Source: AC-32 sp963813435 (GTDB lineage Bacteria; Actinomycetota; Thermoleophilia; Gaiellales; Gaiellaceae). Taken from it: a stretch of 64,000 nucleotides of DNA. A program made the position numbers and the translations under genes. The notes under the pieces are model-generated. The model was not told where the DNA came from, did no database searches, and saw nothing but the letters and a program-made list of their open reading frames with translations. The first letter of the stretch is position 1. Every line of letters starts with the position of its first letter. The DNA lies in contig CAWEYY010000002.1 in NCBI GenBank assembly GCA_963813435.1, positions 62,001 through 126,000 on the forward strand, read 5' to 3'. This document shows positions 16,279-25,265 of the stretch, one piece after another.

Positions 16279-16309
16279 GTTCCGCGCCCGAAACGACGAT
16301 ATAGGCCCC

Positions 16310-18004
16310 GTGGAAGCGGCCCACCTTCCCTGGCAGCACCTCGGATCCCTGCTGATCAACCGCGGGCTCCTGACCGTGGAGCAGGTCAAGCAGGCCTTCG
16401 AGGAGCAGCGCTTGACCGGCCGCCGGCTCGGCGAGATCGCCGTCGGGCACAACTGGGTCACGAGCGCCGACCTTGCGATGGCGCTCGCCGACCAGTTCGG
16501 GCTCGAGTACGTCGACCTCTCCGAGACGCAGCCCGACCGCGACGCGGCGACGCTGCTCCAGAAGGAGCTCGCGTTCCGCTACCAGGCCGTCCCCGTGCGG
16601 TTCCTCGCCGACGACCTCCTGCTCGTTGCCGTCGCCGACCCGACCGACGTCGGCCGAGCCGACGACCTGCGCCTGGCGCTCGGGCACAACGTCCGCCTCG
16701 CGGTCTCCGAGCCCGCCGACCTCGAGCGCGCGATCAAGGCGCTCTACCGGACGCAGATCGAAGTCGACCAGGAAGAGGAGGCCACCGAGGAGGGCGAGTT
16801 CGAGCGTGCCGCCCAGCGCGAGGAGATCTCCGAGGCCGGCGGCGAGAGCCCGGCAGTCAAGCTGGTGCACACGACGATGGCGCAGGCGATCGAGGACGGC
16901 GCCTCCGACATCCACTTCGAACCGCAGGAGAACGAGATGGTCGTTCGCGCCCGGATCGACGGCGTGACGCGCCAGGTCGCGACCATCCCGAAGCCGATGC
17001 AGCCGGCGGTCGTCACGCGCCTGAAGATCATGGGCCAGCTCGACATCGCCGAGCGCCGCGCGCCGCAGGACGGCCGCGTCTCGGTCCGCTTCGGCGGCGA
17101 GCCGCTCGACCTGCGGATCGCCGTCCTCCCGACGACGCACGGAGAGCAGGTCGTGCTCCGGATCCTGCACCGCGCCGTCAGCAAGCCCGACCTGACCGAG
17201 CTCGGCATGACGCCGCTCGCACGGGAGCAGTTCGAGCAGGCGATCCGCCAGCCGTACGGCACCGTGATCGTCTGCGGGCCGACCGGGAGCGGCAAGACGA
17301 CGACGCTCTACACCGCGCTACAGATGCTCAACGACCCGGGCCGCGTGCTGATGACGATCGAGGACCCGGTCGAGTACCAGATCCAGGGGATCAACCAGGT
17401 CGAGATCTCCGACAAGAGCGGCCTCTCGTTCGCGCGTGGGCTGCGGACGATCCTGCGCAGCGACCCCGACGTCCTCCTGGTCGGCGAGATCCGTGACGAG
17501 GAGACGGCCCGCATCGCGATGCAGGCGGGCATGACCGGCCACCTCGTGCTCACGACCGTCCACGCGCACAACGCGGCCAGCTCGATCGCCCGCCTGAAGG
17601 ACATGGGCGTCGAGCCGGGCCTGCTCGCGAGCTCCGTGAACTGCGTCGTCGCCCAGCGCCTCGCGCGACGGCTCTGCACCGACTGCCGCGAGTCGTACTG
17701 GCCGGCCGACGACGAGTTGCAACAGCTCGGTCTCATGGAGCGAAAGGGCGAGGTCTTCCTCCACCGGCCGAAGGGCTGCGGGCGTTGCGGGAACGCGGGC
17801 TTCCGCGGTCGCGTCGCGCTCTACGAGGTCATGCCCATGACCGGCGAGATCCGGCGCCTGCTCGAGGCCGCGACCGACCAGATCCACGAGGCGGCCGTGC
17901 GCGGGGGCATGACGACGCTCTTCCAGGACGGTGTGCGCCTCTGCCTCGAGGGAGTCTCCTCGCTCGAGGAGATCCACCGCGTCGCCGGCGAAAGACTCGC
18001 TTAG
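16310..18004 (+). CDS. GspE/PilB-type secretion or pilus assembly ATPase
   Basis: An AAA-type motor for type II secretion or type IV pili. The N-terminal MshEN-like domain (residues ~1-150, LGSLLINRGLLTVEQVKQAF) may bind cyclic di-GMP. The catalytic half has Walker A GPTGSGKTTTLYTAL, the Asp/His boxes, Walker B LLVGEIRDEETARIA and the motif TGHLVLTTVHAHNAA. A tetracysteine zinc site (CTDC then CGRC) lies near the C-terminus, as in PilB/GspE but not PilT. GTG at 16310 is preferred; an ATG at 16277 would add 11 residues. No other pilus or secretion gene is adjacent, so its partners are elsewhere. Confidence 0.88.
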   Translation: MEAAHLPWQHLGSLLINRGLLTVEQVKQAFEEQRLTGRRLGEIAVGHNWVTSADLAMALADQFGLEYVDLSETQPDRDAATLLQKELAFRYQAVPVRFLADDLLLVAVADPTDVGRADDLRLALGHNVRLAVSEPADLERAIKALYRTQIEVDQEEEATEEGEFERAAQREEISEAGGESPAVKLVHTTMAQAIEDGASDIHFEPQENEMVVRARIDGVTRQVATIPKPMQPAVVTRLKIMGQLDIAERRAPQDGRVSVRFGGEPLDLRIAVLPTTHGEQVVLRILHRAVSKPDLTELGMTPLAREQFEQAIRQPYGTVIVCGPTGSGKTTTLYTALQMLNDPGRVLMTIEDPVEYQIQGINQVEISDKSGLSFARGLRTILRSDPDVLLVGEIRDEETARIAMQAGMTGHLVLTTVHAHNAASSIARLKDMGVEPGLLASSVNCVVAQRLARRLCTDCRESYWPADDELQQLGLMERKGEVFLHRPKGCGRCGNAGFRGRVALYEVMPMTGEIRRLLEAATDQIHEAAVRGGMTTLFQDGVRLCLEGVSSLEEIHRVAGERLA

Positions 18005-18348
18005 GGCTCTTTGATCCGCGACTCGTAGTCGCGCTGACCCGGGCGAAGCGAGCTCGCGAGCTTGTAGTGGCCGTTCGCCTCGGCTGTGCGGCCCTGTTTC
18101 TCCAGGCAGCGGCCGAGCGCGTAGTGCGCGTAGTCGTCGACCGGCGCGAGCTCGAGCACCTTGCGGAACTCCGACTCCGCCTCGCGGTAGCGGTGGATCC
18201 GGAAGTACGCGATCCCGAGGGCCTCGCGGATCGACGCCTTCTCGGGCTCGCGCGCCTTCGCCTTCTCGAGCGGAACCGTCGCCTGGGCGGCCATTCCGTG
18301 ACGGAGGTGGTCGCGCCCCTGCTGGAAGAGCTCGAAGGTTTCGCTCAT
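18001..18348 (-). CDS. TPR-repeat protein
   Basis: A 115-residue all-helical protein made of about three tetratricopeptide repeats: QGRDHLRHGMAAQATVPLEKAKAREP, ASIREALGIAYFRIHRYREAESEFRKVLELAP and DYAHYALGRCLEKQGRTAEANGHYKLASSLRP. No signal peptide. It is the last gene of the coaBC-moxR-DUF58-tgpA operon, its start overlapping the tgpA stop as ATGA, and probably acts as a protein-protein adaptor. Its end overlaps the convergent GspE end by 4 bases. Confidence 0.85.
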   Translation of the reverse strand: MSETFELFQQGRDHLRHGMAAQATVPLEKAKAREPEKASIREALGIAYFRIHRYREAESEFRKVLELAPVDDYAHYALGRCLEKQGRTAEANGHYKLASSLRPGQRDYESRIKEP

Positions 18349-20609
18349 CCGGTGCCCGCCATCCCGAGCGAGCGTAGCGACAGCAACCCGCGCAGCCGCT
18401 CGAGCCTCGTCAGACGCGAACGGATTCCTCGGCGGAGCGCCCGGAGGTCTCTCTGCAGCTCGTCGGCCGCCCGGTCCGCGCTTGCCGCGGGACCGAACCG
18501 CGCGACGGTCGCGTGCATCCCGAAGCTCCCCGCCTTCACGCCGAGCTCGACCTCTGCCAGCCTGGCCAGCTCCAGGAACGTGGCGCTCTCGGGAACGGGC
18601 ACGAGTTGGTCGCGGAGGATGTCGCGCAGCTCCTTGGCGCTCGCGACGGCGAGCCTGCGCGGATCGCGCGTGAGATAGCGGCTTCGCCGGATCACGGTCT
18701 TCGCGAGCGCGATCGCGATGATGCAGACGCCGAGCACGAGCGCGAGCAGACCCACGATCCCGGGCGCGCGCCAGCCATGCGACGGGGTGGCCGGCGCGGT
18801 CGCCGGGGCGAGGACGTCAGGCCCGCGTGTCGAGCGCGGCGCAGCGAAACCGAGCTCCGACCGGTGCTTGGCGAACGAGCCCAGGCCGTCCTTCCCGGCC
18901 AGCACGGCGACGGCCACCGCCGCGTCGAACTGCGGCGAGGAGCTCGAGTAGGCCCCGGCCGCCCCGCCGCGGCTCGGAGTCGGGTCGAACGGGAGCCAGC
19001 CCCAGCCGCGGAACCAGACCTCGACCCACGTGTGGGCGTCGTGGTCGGTGACGGTCCAGTCACCCGCATGCTTGTCGTAGCTGCCGCTGTTGAAGCCGGC
19101 CGCGACCCGAGCGGGGATGCCCAGGTAGCGGAGCATCAGCGCCATCGCCCCTGCGAAGTGCTGGCAGTAGCCCTCGTGCGTCCGCGTGACGAAGTCGACC
19201 AGCGCCGGGACTCCGGCCTTGACCCGAGGCGGGTGCTGGTTGTAGACGAAGCCACCGCCCGTCCGGAACCAGCGCTCGAGCGCGACGGCGGCCGCATAGG
19301 GGCTCTTGGCGCTGCCTGCGATTCTGCGCGCGTAGAGCTCGAGCGGCCGGTACGGATCGATCCTGCGGCCGCGGATGTACGACCCGAACATCGCGTCCAC
19401 GACTCTCCAGCGCCCGGGTGTCCCGAACGGAGGCAGGGACACGCCCTGCTCGACCTCGAGGTACCCGCGCCGGTCGCTGATCAGCGGCGGGTAGATCGGC
19501 TTCGAGCGTGCGAGCTCCTCCGGTGTCGGCTTCAGCTCGTAGCTCGAGACCTCGTAGGTCGCGCCGCGCTGCAGCGGCCGCGCGGCGCGCGCGGTGCCCG
19601 ACGGGTCGTACGTGACCGCGCCGATGTCCGGTCCGGTGGTGAAGAAGAGCGGGACGCTTGCACCGACCAGGCGGTCGTCCTCCAGCGCCTCGACCGTGAC
19701 GCGCTGCCTGACGAAGGCGATCGACCTGCTCCCGCCGAGAGGCGGCATGAGGCCTTGCTCGCCGAACCCTGCTCTCTGGAGACCGAAGTCCGGGGCGATG
19801 AAGTCCTCCACCCAGTGCCCATCGACCACCAGGTTGAGGACGGTCGCGCGCCAGTAGTGCGGGCTCGGCGAGGCCTGGATCCTGAGCACCGTCGTCTTCT
19901 TCCGCGGGAACGTGAGGCCGCTGTAGCGCGAGTCCCAGACGTACGAGACCGCGACCGGCTTCTCGTGATGCGTGGTCAGGTCCCACGTCTGCCAGCCGAG
20001 GAAGGCGTGCTTCGCGAGCGCGGGCGAGCTCGAGGCGAGCAGGCCGACGAGGACGACGAACGCTCCCGCGGCCGGCGCATAGCCGATCCTCCGAGGCCGC
20101 TCGCGTAGCCCGACCAGCACGATCAGGAGGCCGGCCAGGATGAAGGCGCCGCGGACGAGACCGTGCCCAAGCAGCAGCGTCGCGGGCCAGCCCGCGCCGA
20201 CGACGATCGCGATCGCGGCCAGGCCCGCGCGGCGCGAGGCGATCGCGAGCGAGGCCAGGAGCGTGAACGCGAATACCGCCAGCAGGATCGCGCCGCGCAT
20301 CTCCGGCCGGAAGGCGCCGTCGAACGGCAGGCGCACGTCGTAGAACGCCAGGAACCCGTCCCACGAGCGAGCGGCCACGCGTCCGGGCTCGCGGAGGTCG
20401 ACCGGCAGGCTGAACGCGCTCGCCGCGACGACGATCAGAGCGGCCGCCGCCGCCGCGATGCGGGCCCGGGCGGTTCGCGCCAGCGCGGGCGCGATCGCGA
20501 GGAGGACGACCAGCGCCGCCTGCCAGGGACTCGGGTGCTGCTCGAGACGCAGCCAGTTCCAGGCGATGACGCCGCCCGCGACCGCCGAGAGCAGGAGCGT
20601 CCTAGCCAA
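18345..20609 (-). CDS. TgpA-like membrane transglutaminase
   Basis: A membrane protein with an extracytoplasmic transglutaminase-like cysteine protease domain. About six TM segments occupy residues ~5-185, followed by an extracellular region and the transglutaminase core with Cys in THEGYCQHFAGAMALMLRYL, His in DHDAHTWVEVWF and Asp in WLPFDPTPS. One TM segment (GIVGLLALVLGVCIIAIALA) and a DUF4129-like cytoplasmic tail end the protein. Genes of this type almost always follow moxR and DUF58 genes, as here. TTG start with GGAGG upstream, overlapping the DUF58 stop by 8 bases. Substrate unknown; a cell-surface role is likely. Confidence 0.88.
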   Translation of the reverse strand: MARTLLLSAVAGGVIAWNWLRLEQHPSPWQAALVVLLAIAPALARTARARIAAAAAALIVVAASAFSLPVDLREPGRVAARSWDGFLAFYDVRLPFDGAFRPEMRGAILLAVFAFTLLASLAIASRRAGLAAIAIVVGAGWPATLLLGHGLVRGAFILAGLLIVLVGLRERPRRIGYAPAAGAFVVLVGLLASSSPALAKHAFLGWQTWDLTTHHEKPVAVSYVWDSRYSGLTFPRKKTTVLRIQASPSPHYWRATVLNLVVDGHWVEDFIAPDFGLQRAGFGEQGLMPPLGGSRSIAFVRQRVTVEALEDDRLVGASVPLFFTTGPDIGAVTYDPSGTARAARPLQRGATYEVSSYELKPTPEELARSKPIYPPLISDRRGYLEVEQGVSLPPFGTPGRWRVVDAMFGSYIRGRRIDPYRPLELYARRIAGSAKSPYAAAVALERWFRTGGGFVYNQHPPRVKAGVPALVDFVTRTHEGYCQHFAGAMALMLRYLGIPARVAAGFNSGSYDKHAGDWTVTDHDAHTWVEVWFRGWGWLPFDPTPSRGGAAGAYSSSSPQFDAAVAVAVLAGKDGLGSFAKHRSELGFAAPRSTRGPDVLAPATAPATPSHGWRAPGIVGLLALVLGVCIIAIALAKTVIRRSRYLTRDPRRLAVASAKELRDILRDQLVPVPESATFLELARLAEVELGVKAGSFGMHATVARFGPAASADRAADELQRDLRALRRGIRSRLTRLERLRGLLSLRSLGMAGTG

Positions 20610-21795
20610 GCGCCGCCTCCTCCACCCGCTGTGCGCCGAGCTTCGCCGCCAGGTCGTCGCCGTCCCGCAGGACGACGACGGCGATCCCCGCGGCCTGCAG
20701 CCGGAGCAACCCCGGGAACGCCGTCGTGGCCTCGGAGGCGAAGCTCGCCGGGTCGACGAGGACGAGCGAGACGCTGCGGTGGTGACCGACCGCGCGGTCG
20801 ATCAGCCGCTCGACGAGCACCGCGGGCAGCGCGGCCGTGACCACGGTGAGCTCGGGCGCCTTGCCCGCCGCACTCGCCTCGTCCGAGAGCAGCGCCGCGA
20901 GCGGCGGGCCGGGCTCGGGCTCGACGGCCGCGAGCAGGTCGAGCGCGGGCCGCCAGTCACCGTGGGCCGAGCGGGTGCGCTGCTGCTCTCTCAGGGTCGT
21001 GTTGAGCACGAGCACCGCACGACGGCCGCGGCGCGCATGCGCGAGCAGGATCGAGCCGGCAGCGCGCACCTGCACCTCGAAGCTCTCGCCCACGACCGTG
21101 GTCGGATCGACGTCCAGCACGACCGCGACCTCGTCACGAGGCGAGTCCTCGAGCTCCTTCACCATCAGCTGCCCGCGCTTGGCGGTCGTGCGCCAGTGCA
21201 CCTTCCGCAGCGACTCGCCCTGCTCATACTGGCGGACGCTGTGGAGGTCATAGCCGGTCGGACGCCGCAGCAGGAGCCGCCTCCCGTCGCGCGCCGCCGT
21301 GCCCGTCTCGGAGAACAGTCGGTCGAGGTCGACGAGCCGCGGGTAGACGAGCAACGCGCCCGGAGCCGCGAGCGGCTCCTCGATCCGGTCGAGGCCGAGC
21401 GGGTCCTCGATCACGAGCGTGTTCTCCTCGAAGACGTAGCGGCCGCGCGGCACGTTCTGGAGGAGGTACGACGTCCCGCGCCGCGCGGGCAGCGGCGTCT
21501 CGCGCTCGCCGAGCTTGCCGATGCGCTCCCGCAGGAGAACGGTCGTCGGCAGGAACCCGCGGCGATGCCTGAGCTCGAGCTTTACCCGTACGTCGTCGCC
21601 GGCGAAGCGGTCGACCTCGGGCAGGCGCCGCCGGACCTCGACCGGGACGCTCGCGAGCCGAGTCCACAGGCGGGCGAAAAGGGCGGCGGCGATCAGGCCA
21701 AGCGCCACCGGGTAGAGCGGGGTCGAGCCGAAGGCCCAGGCGGCGAGGTAGGTCGCGCAGCCGAGAGCCAGCGCGAGCCGTCCCCTGGAGGTCAT
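20602..21795 (-). CDS. DUF58 domain protein
   Basis: Member of the MoxR-associated DUF58 family. Two N-terminal TM segments (LALALGCATYLAAWAFG and YPVALGLIAAALFARLW) precede a beta-rich part and the vWA-like domain that begins at YEQGESLRKVHWRTTAKRG, the family's signature, followed by VAVVLDVDP. Length 397 is typical. ATG at 21795 overlaps the moxR stop as ATGA. It is thought to be a partner or client of the MoxR ATPase. The long upstream in-frame extension reads through moxR and is not used. Confidence 0.9.
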   Translation of the reverse strand: MTSRGRLALALGCATYLAAWAFGSTPLYPVALGLIAAALFARLWTRLASVPVEVRRRLPEVDRFAGDDVRVKLELRHRRGFLPTTVLLRERIGKLGERETPLPARRGTSYLLQNVPRGRYVFEENTLVIEDPLGLDRIEEPLAAPGALLVYPRLVDLDRLFSETGTAARDGRRLLLRRPTGYDLHSVRQYEQGESLRKVHWRTTAKRGQLMVKELEDSPRDEVAVVLDVDPTTVVGESFEVQVRAAGSILLAHARRGRRAVLVLNTTLREQQRTRSAHGDWRPALDLLAAVEPEPGPPLAALLSDEASAAGKAPELTVVTAALPAVLVERLIDRAVGHHRSVSLVLVDPASFASEATTAFPGLLRLQAAGIAVVVLRDGDDLAAKLGAQRVEEAALG

Positions 21796-22775
21796 ACCGG
21801 AACCGGCGTGTGCTCGAGCGCCTCGCGAACGAGGTCGGGGCCGGTGAGGCCGGCGGCGCGGGCCTCGGGAGCCAGGATCAGGCGGTGCCCGAGGACGGGC
21901 GCGGCGCAGGCCTTGATGTCGTCCGGCGAGACGAACTCCCGACCGTCCGCGAGCGCGCGCGCCTTGGCCACGCGAAGCAGCGCGATCCCCGAGCGCGGGC
22001 TCGCGCCGAGGTAGAGGCGGGCATCCGAGCGCGTGTGCTGGAGAACGGCGACGACGTAGCGGTTGACGGTCTCCTCGACGTACACGGCGGCCGCCTCGGC
22101 GATCAGCGCACGCACCTCCTCCGCGCTGGCGACCGGCTGGAGGGAGTCGAGTGGCGGGTCGCCGGTCTGCTCGGTCAGCATCCGCGCCTCCTCCGGCAAC
22201 GGCGGGTAGCCGATCTCGACGCGCAGGGTGAAGCGGTCGAGCTGGGCCTCGGGGAGCGGATACGTGCCCTCGTACTCGATCGGGTTCTGCGTCGCCATCA
22301 CCACGAACGGAGGCGCGAGCTCGTAGCTGACACCGTCGACCGTGACCTGGTTCTCCTGCATGCACTCGAGCAGCGCCGACTGCGTCTTCGGCGAGGCGCG
22401 GTTGATCTCGTCGACCAGCAGGAAGTTCGCGAAGACCGGCCCCGGACGGAACTCGAACTCGTTCGTCTTCTGGTTGAAGACGTTGACGCCGGTCACGTCG
22501 GACGGGAGCAGGTCAGGCGTGAACTGGATGCGCGAGAAGGAGCAGTCGACCGAGCGCGCGAGGGCCTTGGCGAGCATCGTCTTCCCCACGCCGGGGAAGT
22601 CCTCGATGATCAGGTGGCCCTCGGCGACGAGGCAGAGGACGACGAGGCGCAGCGTCTCCGCAGGCGCCCGCACCACCAGCGCGAGGTTCTCCGCGATCCG
22701 GGCGATGGCCTCGCTGCCGGTGCTCGGCGAGCCCGAAGGCGCGGCCTGCTCGGTATCGATCGCCCGCTCGTCCAA
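21792..22775 (-). CDS. MoxR family AAA ATPase
   Basis: A chaperone-like AAA+ ATPase of the MoxR branch. Walker A is EDFPGVGKTMLAKALA, Walker B is FLLVDEINRASPKTQSALLE, sensor 1 is VVMATQNPIEYEGTYPLPEAQLDRF, and sensor 2 lies in LGASPRSGIALLR. Such proteins help mature or activate partners encoded beside them, here DUF58 and TgpA proteins. TTG start directly after the coaBC stop, with GGGGGAGG 9 bases upstream. Length 327 is normal. Confidence 0.93.
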   Translation of the reverse strand: MDERAIDTEQAAPSGSPSTGSEAIARIAENLALVVRAPAETLRLVVLCLVAEGHLIIEDFPGVGKTMLAKALARSVDCSFSRIQFTPDLLPSDVTGVNVFNQKTNEFEFRPGPVFANFLLVDEINRASPKTQSALLECMQENQVTVDGVSYELAPPFVVMATQNPIEYEGTYPLPEAQLDRFTLRVEIGYPPLPEEARMLTEQTGDPPLDSLQPVASAEEVRALIAEAAAVYVEETVNRYVVAVLQHTRSDARLYLGASPRSGIALLRVAKARALADGREFVSPDDIKACAAPVLGHRLILAPEARAAGLTGPDLVREALEHTPVPV

Positions 22776-23942
22776 CTACCCGGCCTCCCCCAGCCGCTCG
22801 GCAACCTCGTCGAGGATAGCTGCGGCGATCCGCTCCTTCGCGGCCTTCGCGACGCGCCGCTCGCCCTGCGCCGAGACGAGCACGACCTCGTTTTCGGCGG
22901 CATCGAAGCCGACGTCGTCGCGCGAGACGTCGTTGAAGACGATCAGGTCGACGTGCTTGGCGGCGAGCTTCTCTCGCGCGCGCTCGAGCCCTTGCTCACC
23001 ACGGTCGGCGGCGAACCCGACGAGAATCTGGCCGTTCGTGCGGCGCTCTCCGAGCTCGCGCAGCACGTCGTCGGTCGGCTCGAGCGTGACCGTCCACGGC
23101 TCGCGGTCCTTCGGGCGCTTGCCGTCCTCGGGCGCGGCCGGCCGGTAGTCGGCGACCGCCGCGGCCATCAGGACGACGTCGGCGTCGCCCCGCGCCAGCG
23201 TCTCGCGGGCCACGTCCTCGGCGGTCGGTGCGGGCACCACGTCCACTCCTACGGGCGCGGGAACCGAGAGGTTCGAGGCGACCAGCGTCACGTCCGCGCC
23301 GCGCCGGCGCGCCTCCGCTGCGAGCGCCGTGCCCATCCGACCCGACGAGCGGTTGCCGAGGAAGCGCACCGCGTCGAGCGGCTCGCGCGTCCCGCCGGCC
23401 GTGACCAGCACGTTCAGGCCCCGCAGCTGCTCGCGCTTCTGCAGGAGCAAGACGCAGCGCGCGAAGATCTCCTCTGGCTCGCTCATGCGCCCCACGCCGA
23501 GCTCGCCCTCGGCGGTGTCGCCCTCCTCCGGGCCGACCAGCTCGACGCCGCGCGCCCGCAAGGTCTCGACGTTCGCGCGCGTCGCCGCGTGCTGCCACAT
23601 GCGCGGGTTCATCGCCGGCGCCGCGAGCACTGGGCCGTCGAACGCGAGCGCGGTCTGCGTGAGGACGTTGTCGGCCAGACCCTGGGCGAGCTTCGCGAGC
23701 GTGTTCGCCGACAGCGGCGCGATCACGAAGAGGTCGGCCTCGACGAGGTGCGGGAACAGCTCGCGAGGCATCTCGCGCCGGGCGAGCGCCTCGAAGGTGT
23801 GCGCCGTGACAAAGCGCTCAGCGTCCGGCGTGAGGATCGGCGTCACCTCGTGCCCGTCGCGCACGAGCAGCCGCGTCAGCTCGCACGCCTTGTAGGCGGC
23901 GATCCCGCCGGTCACTCCGAGAAGCACGCGTGCCACGGTCAC
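22776..23942 (-). CDS. coaBC: phosphopantothenoylcysteine decarboxylase / phosphopantothenate-cysteine ligase
   Basis: Bifunctional enzyme of coenzyme A synthesis. The N-terminal CoaC flavoprotein part has VLLGVTGGIAAYKACEL, the PLSANTLAKLAQGLADNVLT loop and PAMNPRMW. The C-terminal CoaB part begins at NVLVTAGGTREPLDAVRFLGNRSSGRMG, with VAADYRP-type text (AAAVADYRPAAPE) and the nucleotide-binding FNDVSRDDVGFD region. GTG start; a second GTG two codons later is possible. It is normally next to gmk-rpoZ; here a plus-strand cupredoxin gene intervenes. Confidence 0.95.
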   Translation of the reverse strand: MTVARVLLGVTGGIAAYKACELTRLLVRDGHEVTPILTPDAERFVTAHTFEALARREMPRELFPHLVEADLFVIAPLSANTLAKLAQGLADNVLTQTALAFDGPVLAAPAMNPRMWQHAATRANVETLRARGVELVGPEEGDTAEGELGVGRMSEPEEIFARCVLLLQKREQLRGLNVLVTAGGTREPLDAVRFLGNRSSGRMGTALAAEARRRGADVTLVASNLSVPAPVGVDVVPAPTAEDVARETLARGDADVVLMAAAVADYRPAAPEDGKRPKDREPWTVTLEPTDDVLRELGERRTNGQILVGFAADRGEQGLERAREKLAAKHVDLIVFNDVSRDDVGFDAAENEVVLVSAQGERRVAKAAKERIAAAILDEVAERLGEAG

Positions 23943-24013
23943 ATTGTGCCGCGAGCAGGCAAAACCGCGAGAGCGCAGGCCCCGTACTCCCCGTTCACAC
24001 CCAAAGGAGGCCC

Positions 24014-24391
24014 ATGAAGAGAAGGTACCTAGTCATCCTCGCGCTCTGCCTCGCGCCGCCGCTCGTGCTCGCGGGGACGGCTTTCGGCCGCGCCTCGGCG
24101 CCGCCGAAGCTGAAGGGCGTCGTCGGTCCCGGGTTCACCATCTCGCTCAAGAAGGGCGGGAAGAAGATCACCAAGCTCAAGGCCGGCCGCTACACGTTCG
24201 TGATCACGGACAAGTCGTCATTCCACGACTTCACGCTCGAGCAAGAGAAGGGCGGGAAGTTCGAGAAGCACCTGACGAAGGTTTCCTCCACTGGGTCCGT
24301 GACGAAGACGATCACCCTCAAGAAGGGCAAGTGGAAGTACTACTGCTCCGCCCATGAGGACGAGATGCACGGCTTCTTCAAGGTGACCTGA
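24014..24391 (+). CDS. exported plastocyanin/cupredoxin-like copper protein
   Basis: A 125-residue exported protein. The signal peptide MKRRYLVILALCLAPPLVLAGTAFG is followed by a Lys-rich beta-sandwich domain. A complete type 1 copper ligand set is visible: His in KSSFHDF and Cys-x2-His-x4-Met in YYCSAHEDEMHGFF. It could carry electrons or hold copper at the cell surface. AAAGGAGG lies 6 bases before the ATG at 24014, which settles the start. It sits on the plus strand between coaBC and rpoZ and is followed by a strong terminator. Confidence 0.85.
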   Translation: MKRRYLVILALCLAPPLVLAGTAFGRASAPPKLKGVVGPGFTISLKKGGKKITKLKAGRYTFVITDKSSFHDFTLEQEKGGKFEKHLTKVSSTGSVTKTITLKKGKWKYYCSAHEDEMHGFFKVT

Positions 24392-24398
24392 AGCTTTG

Positions 24399-24422
24399 GA
24401 CGGCCGCCTTCGGGCGGCCGTC
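24399..24422. terminator. bidirectional terminator hairpin between cupredoxin and rpoZ
   Basis: A perfect 10-bp stem, GACGGCCGCC and GGCGGCCGTC, closed by a TTCG tetraloop, placed 7 bases after the cupredoxin stop and 3 bases beyond the convergent rpoZ stop. The following bases are only moderately T-rich, but position and stability support termination of both transcripts. Confidence 0.8.
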
Positions 24423-24424
24423 TG

Positions 24425-24655
24425 CTACTTCTGGTACGTGTACTTGATCTTGCCCTCTTCAATCTCTTCGAGGGCCATCGTCAAGTAGTTCTTGGAGCGC
24501 GACTCCACCAGCGGGGGCAGCACCTGGTCGAAGGTGCCCTCCCCGAGCTGCTGGTGGTAGTTGTTGATCTGCCGCGCGCGCTTGGCCGCGACGATCACCA
24601 GCGCGTACCGGGAATCGACGTGCTCGAGCAGTTCGTCAACGCGAGGATGAATCAC
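24425..24655 (-). CDS. rpoZ: RNA polymerase omega subunit
   Basis: Small subunit that aids RNA polymerase assembly. Recognised by HPRVDELLEHVDSRYALVIVAAKRARQIN, the conserved omega helix, and the C-terminal SKNYLTMALEEIEEGKIKYTY. The GTG at 24655 gives 76 residues and aligns with omega N-termini; it overlaps the gmk end by 20 bases. The order mihF-gmk-rpoZ is standard in actinobacteria. Confidence 0.93.
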   Translation of the reverse strand: MIHPRVDELLEHVDSRYALVIVAAKRARQINNYHQQLGEGTFDQVLPPLVESRSKNYLTMALEEIEEGKIKYTYQK

Positions 24656-25265
24656 GGGTAGCAATGCTACCTGCGCGCCGCAACTCCTCGCGAACGATTT
24701 CCTCCAGCTCCGCGAACGCGCGCTCCAGATCGTCGTTGACGATCCGGTACTTGAACTTGTGCCCGACCTCAAGCTGGCGCTCCGCCTCGCTCAGGCGCTC
24801 CTTGATCTCTCCCTCGCTCTCGGTCGCCCGCGCGCGCAGGCGTTGCTCGAGCTCCTCCTTGCTCGGCGCGGTCACGAAGATCGTCACGGCCTCGGGGATG
24901 CGGTCGCGAACGGCCAGCGCGCCGCCGGTCTCGATCTCGAGCAGCGGAGCGCTTCCGCGCCCGCGGATCCGCTCGAGCTCCGACCAGAGCGTCCCGGAGC
25001 GGTACCCCGGCCCCCAGGGCAGCTCCACGTGCTCCAGGAACTTGCCTTCCTCGAGCAGACGGTCGAACTCCTCGGCCGAGATGAACCAGTAGTCGCGGCC
25101 GTCCTGCTCGCCTGGCCGGCGAGGTCTCGTCGTCGCCGAGACCGCCAGCTCGAGCCCCTCCACGCTTGTCACGAGTCGTCGTGCGAGCGTGCTCTTGCCT
25201 TCGCCAGAGGTGCCGGTGATGACGAAGACCGGCGTGTGGGACGCCTCAGCGGTTGAAGAGGCCAA
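24636..25265 (-). CDS. gmk: guanylate kinase
   Basis: Phosphorylates GMP to GDP. The P-loop reads ITGTSGEGKSTLARRL (the usual G-P-S-G is G-T-S-G here), followed by the GMP-binding SATTRPRRPGEQDGRDYWFISAEEF and VELPWGPGYRSG. The lid region with RLRARATESEGEIKERL is present. The TTG at 25265 is the only start codon that keeps the N-terminal strand; it lies inside the mihF end with GGAG a few bases upstream. Length 209 is normal. Substitution of Pro in the P-loop is mild and compatible with activity. Confidence 0.93.
   Translation of the reverse strand: MASSTAEASHTPVFVITGTSGEGKSTLARRLVTSVEGLELAVSATTRPRRPGEQDGRDYWFISAEEFDRLLEEGKFLEHVELPWGPGYRSGTLWSELERIRGRGSAPLLEIETGGALAVRDRIPEAVTIFVTAPSKEELEQRLRARATESEGEIKERLSEAERQLEVGHKFKYRIVNDDLERAFAELEEIVREELRRAGSIATRDSSSR

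Noticed and set aside
16013..16309. 99-residue N-terminal extension of the GspE/PilB ATPase
   Set aside because: Reads antisense through dtd; the conserved N-terminal domain starts at the GTG at 16310.
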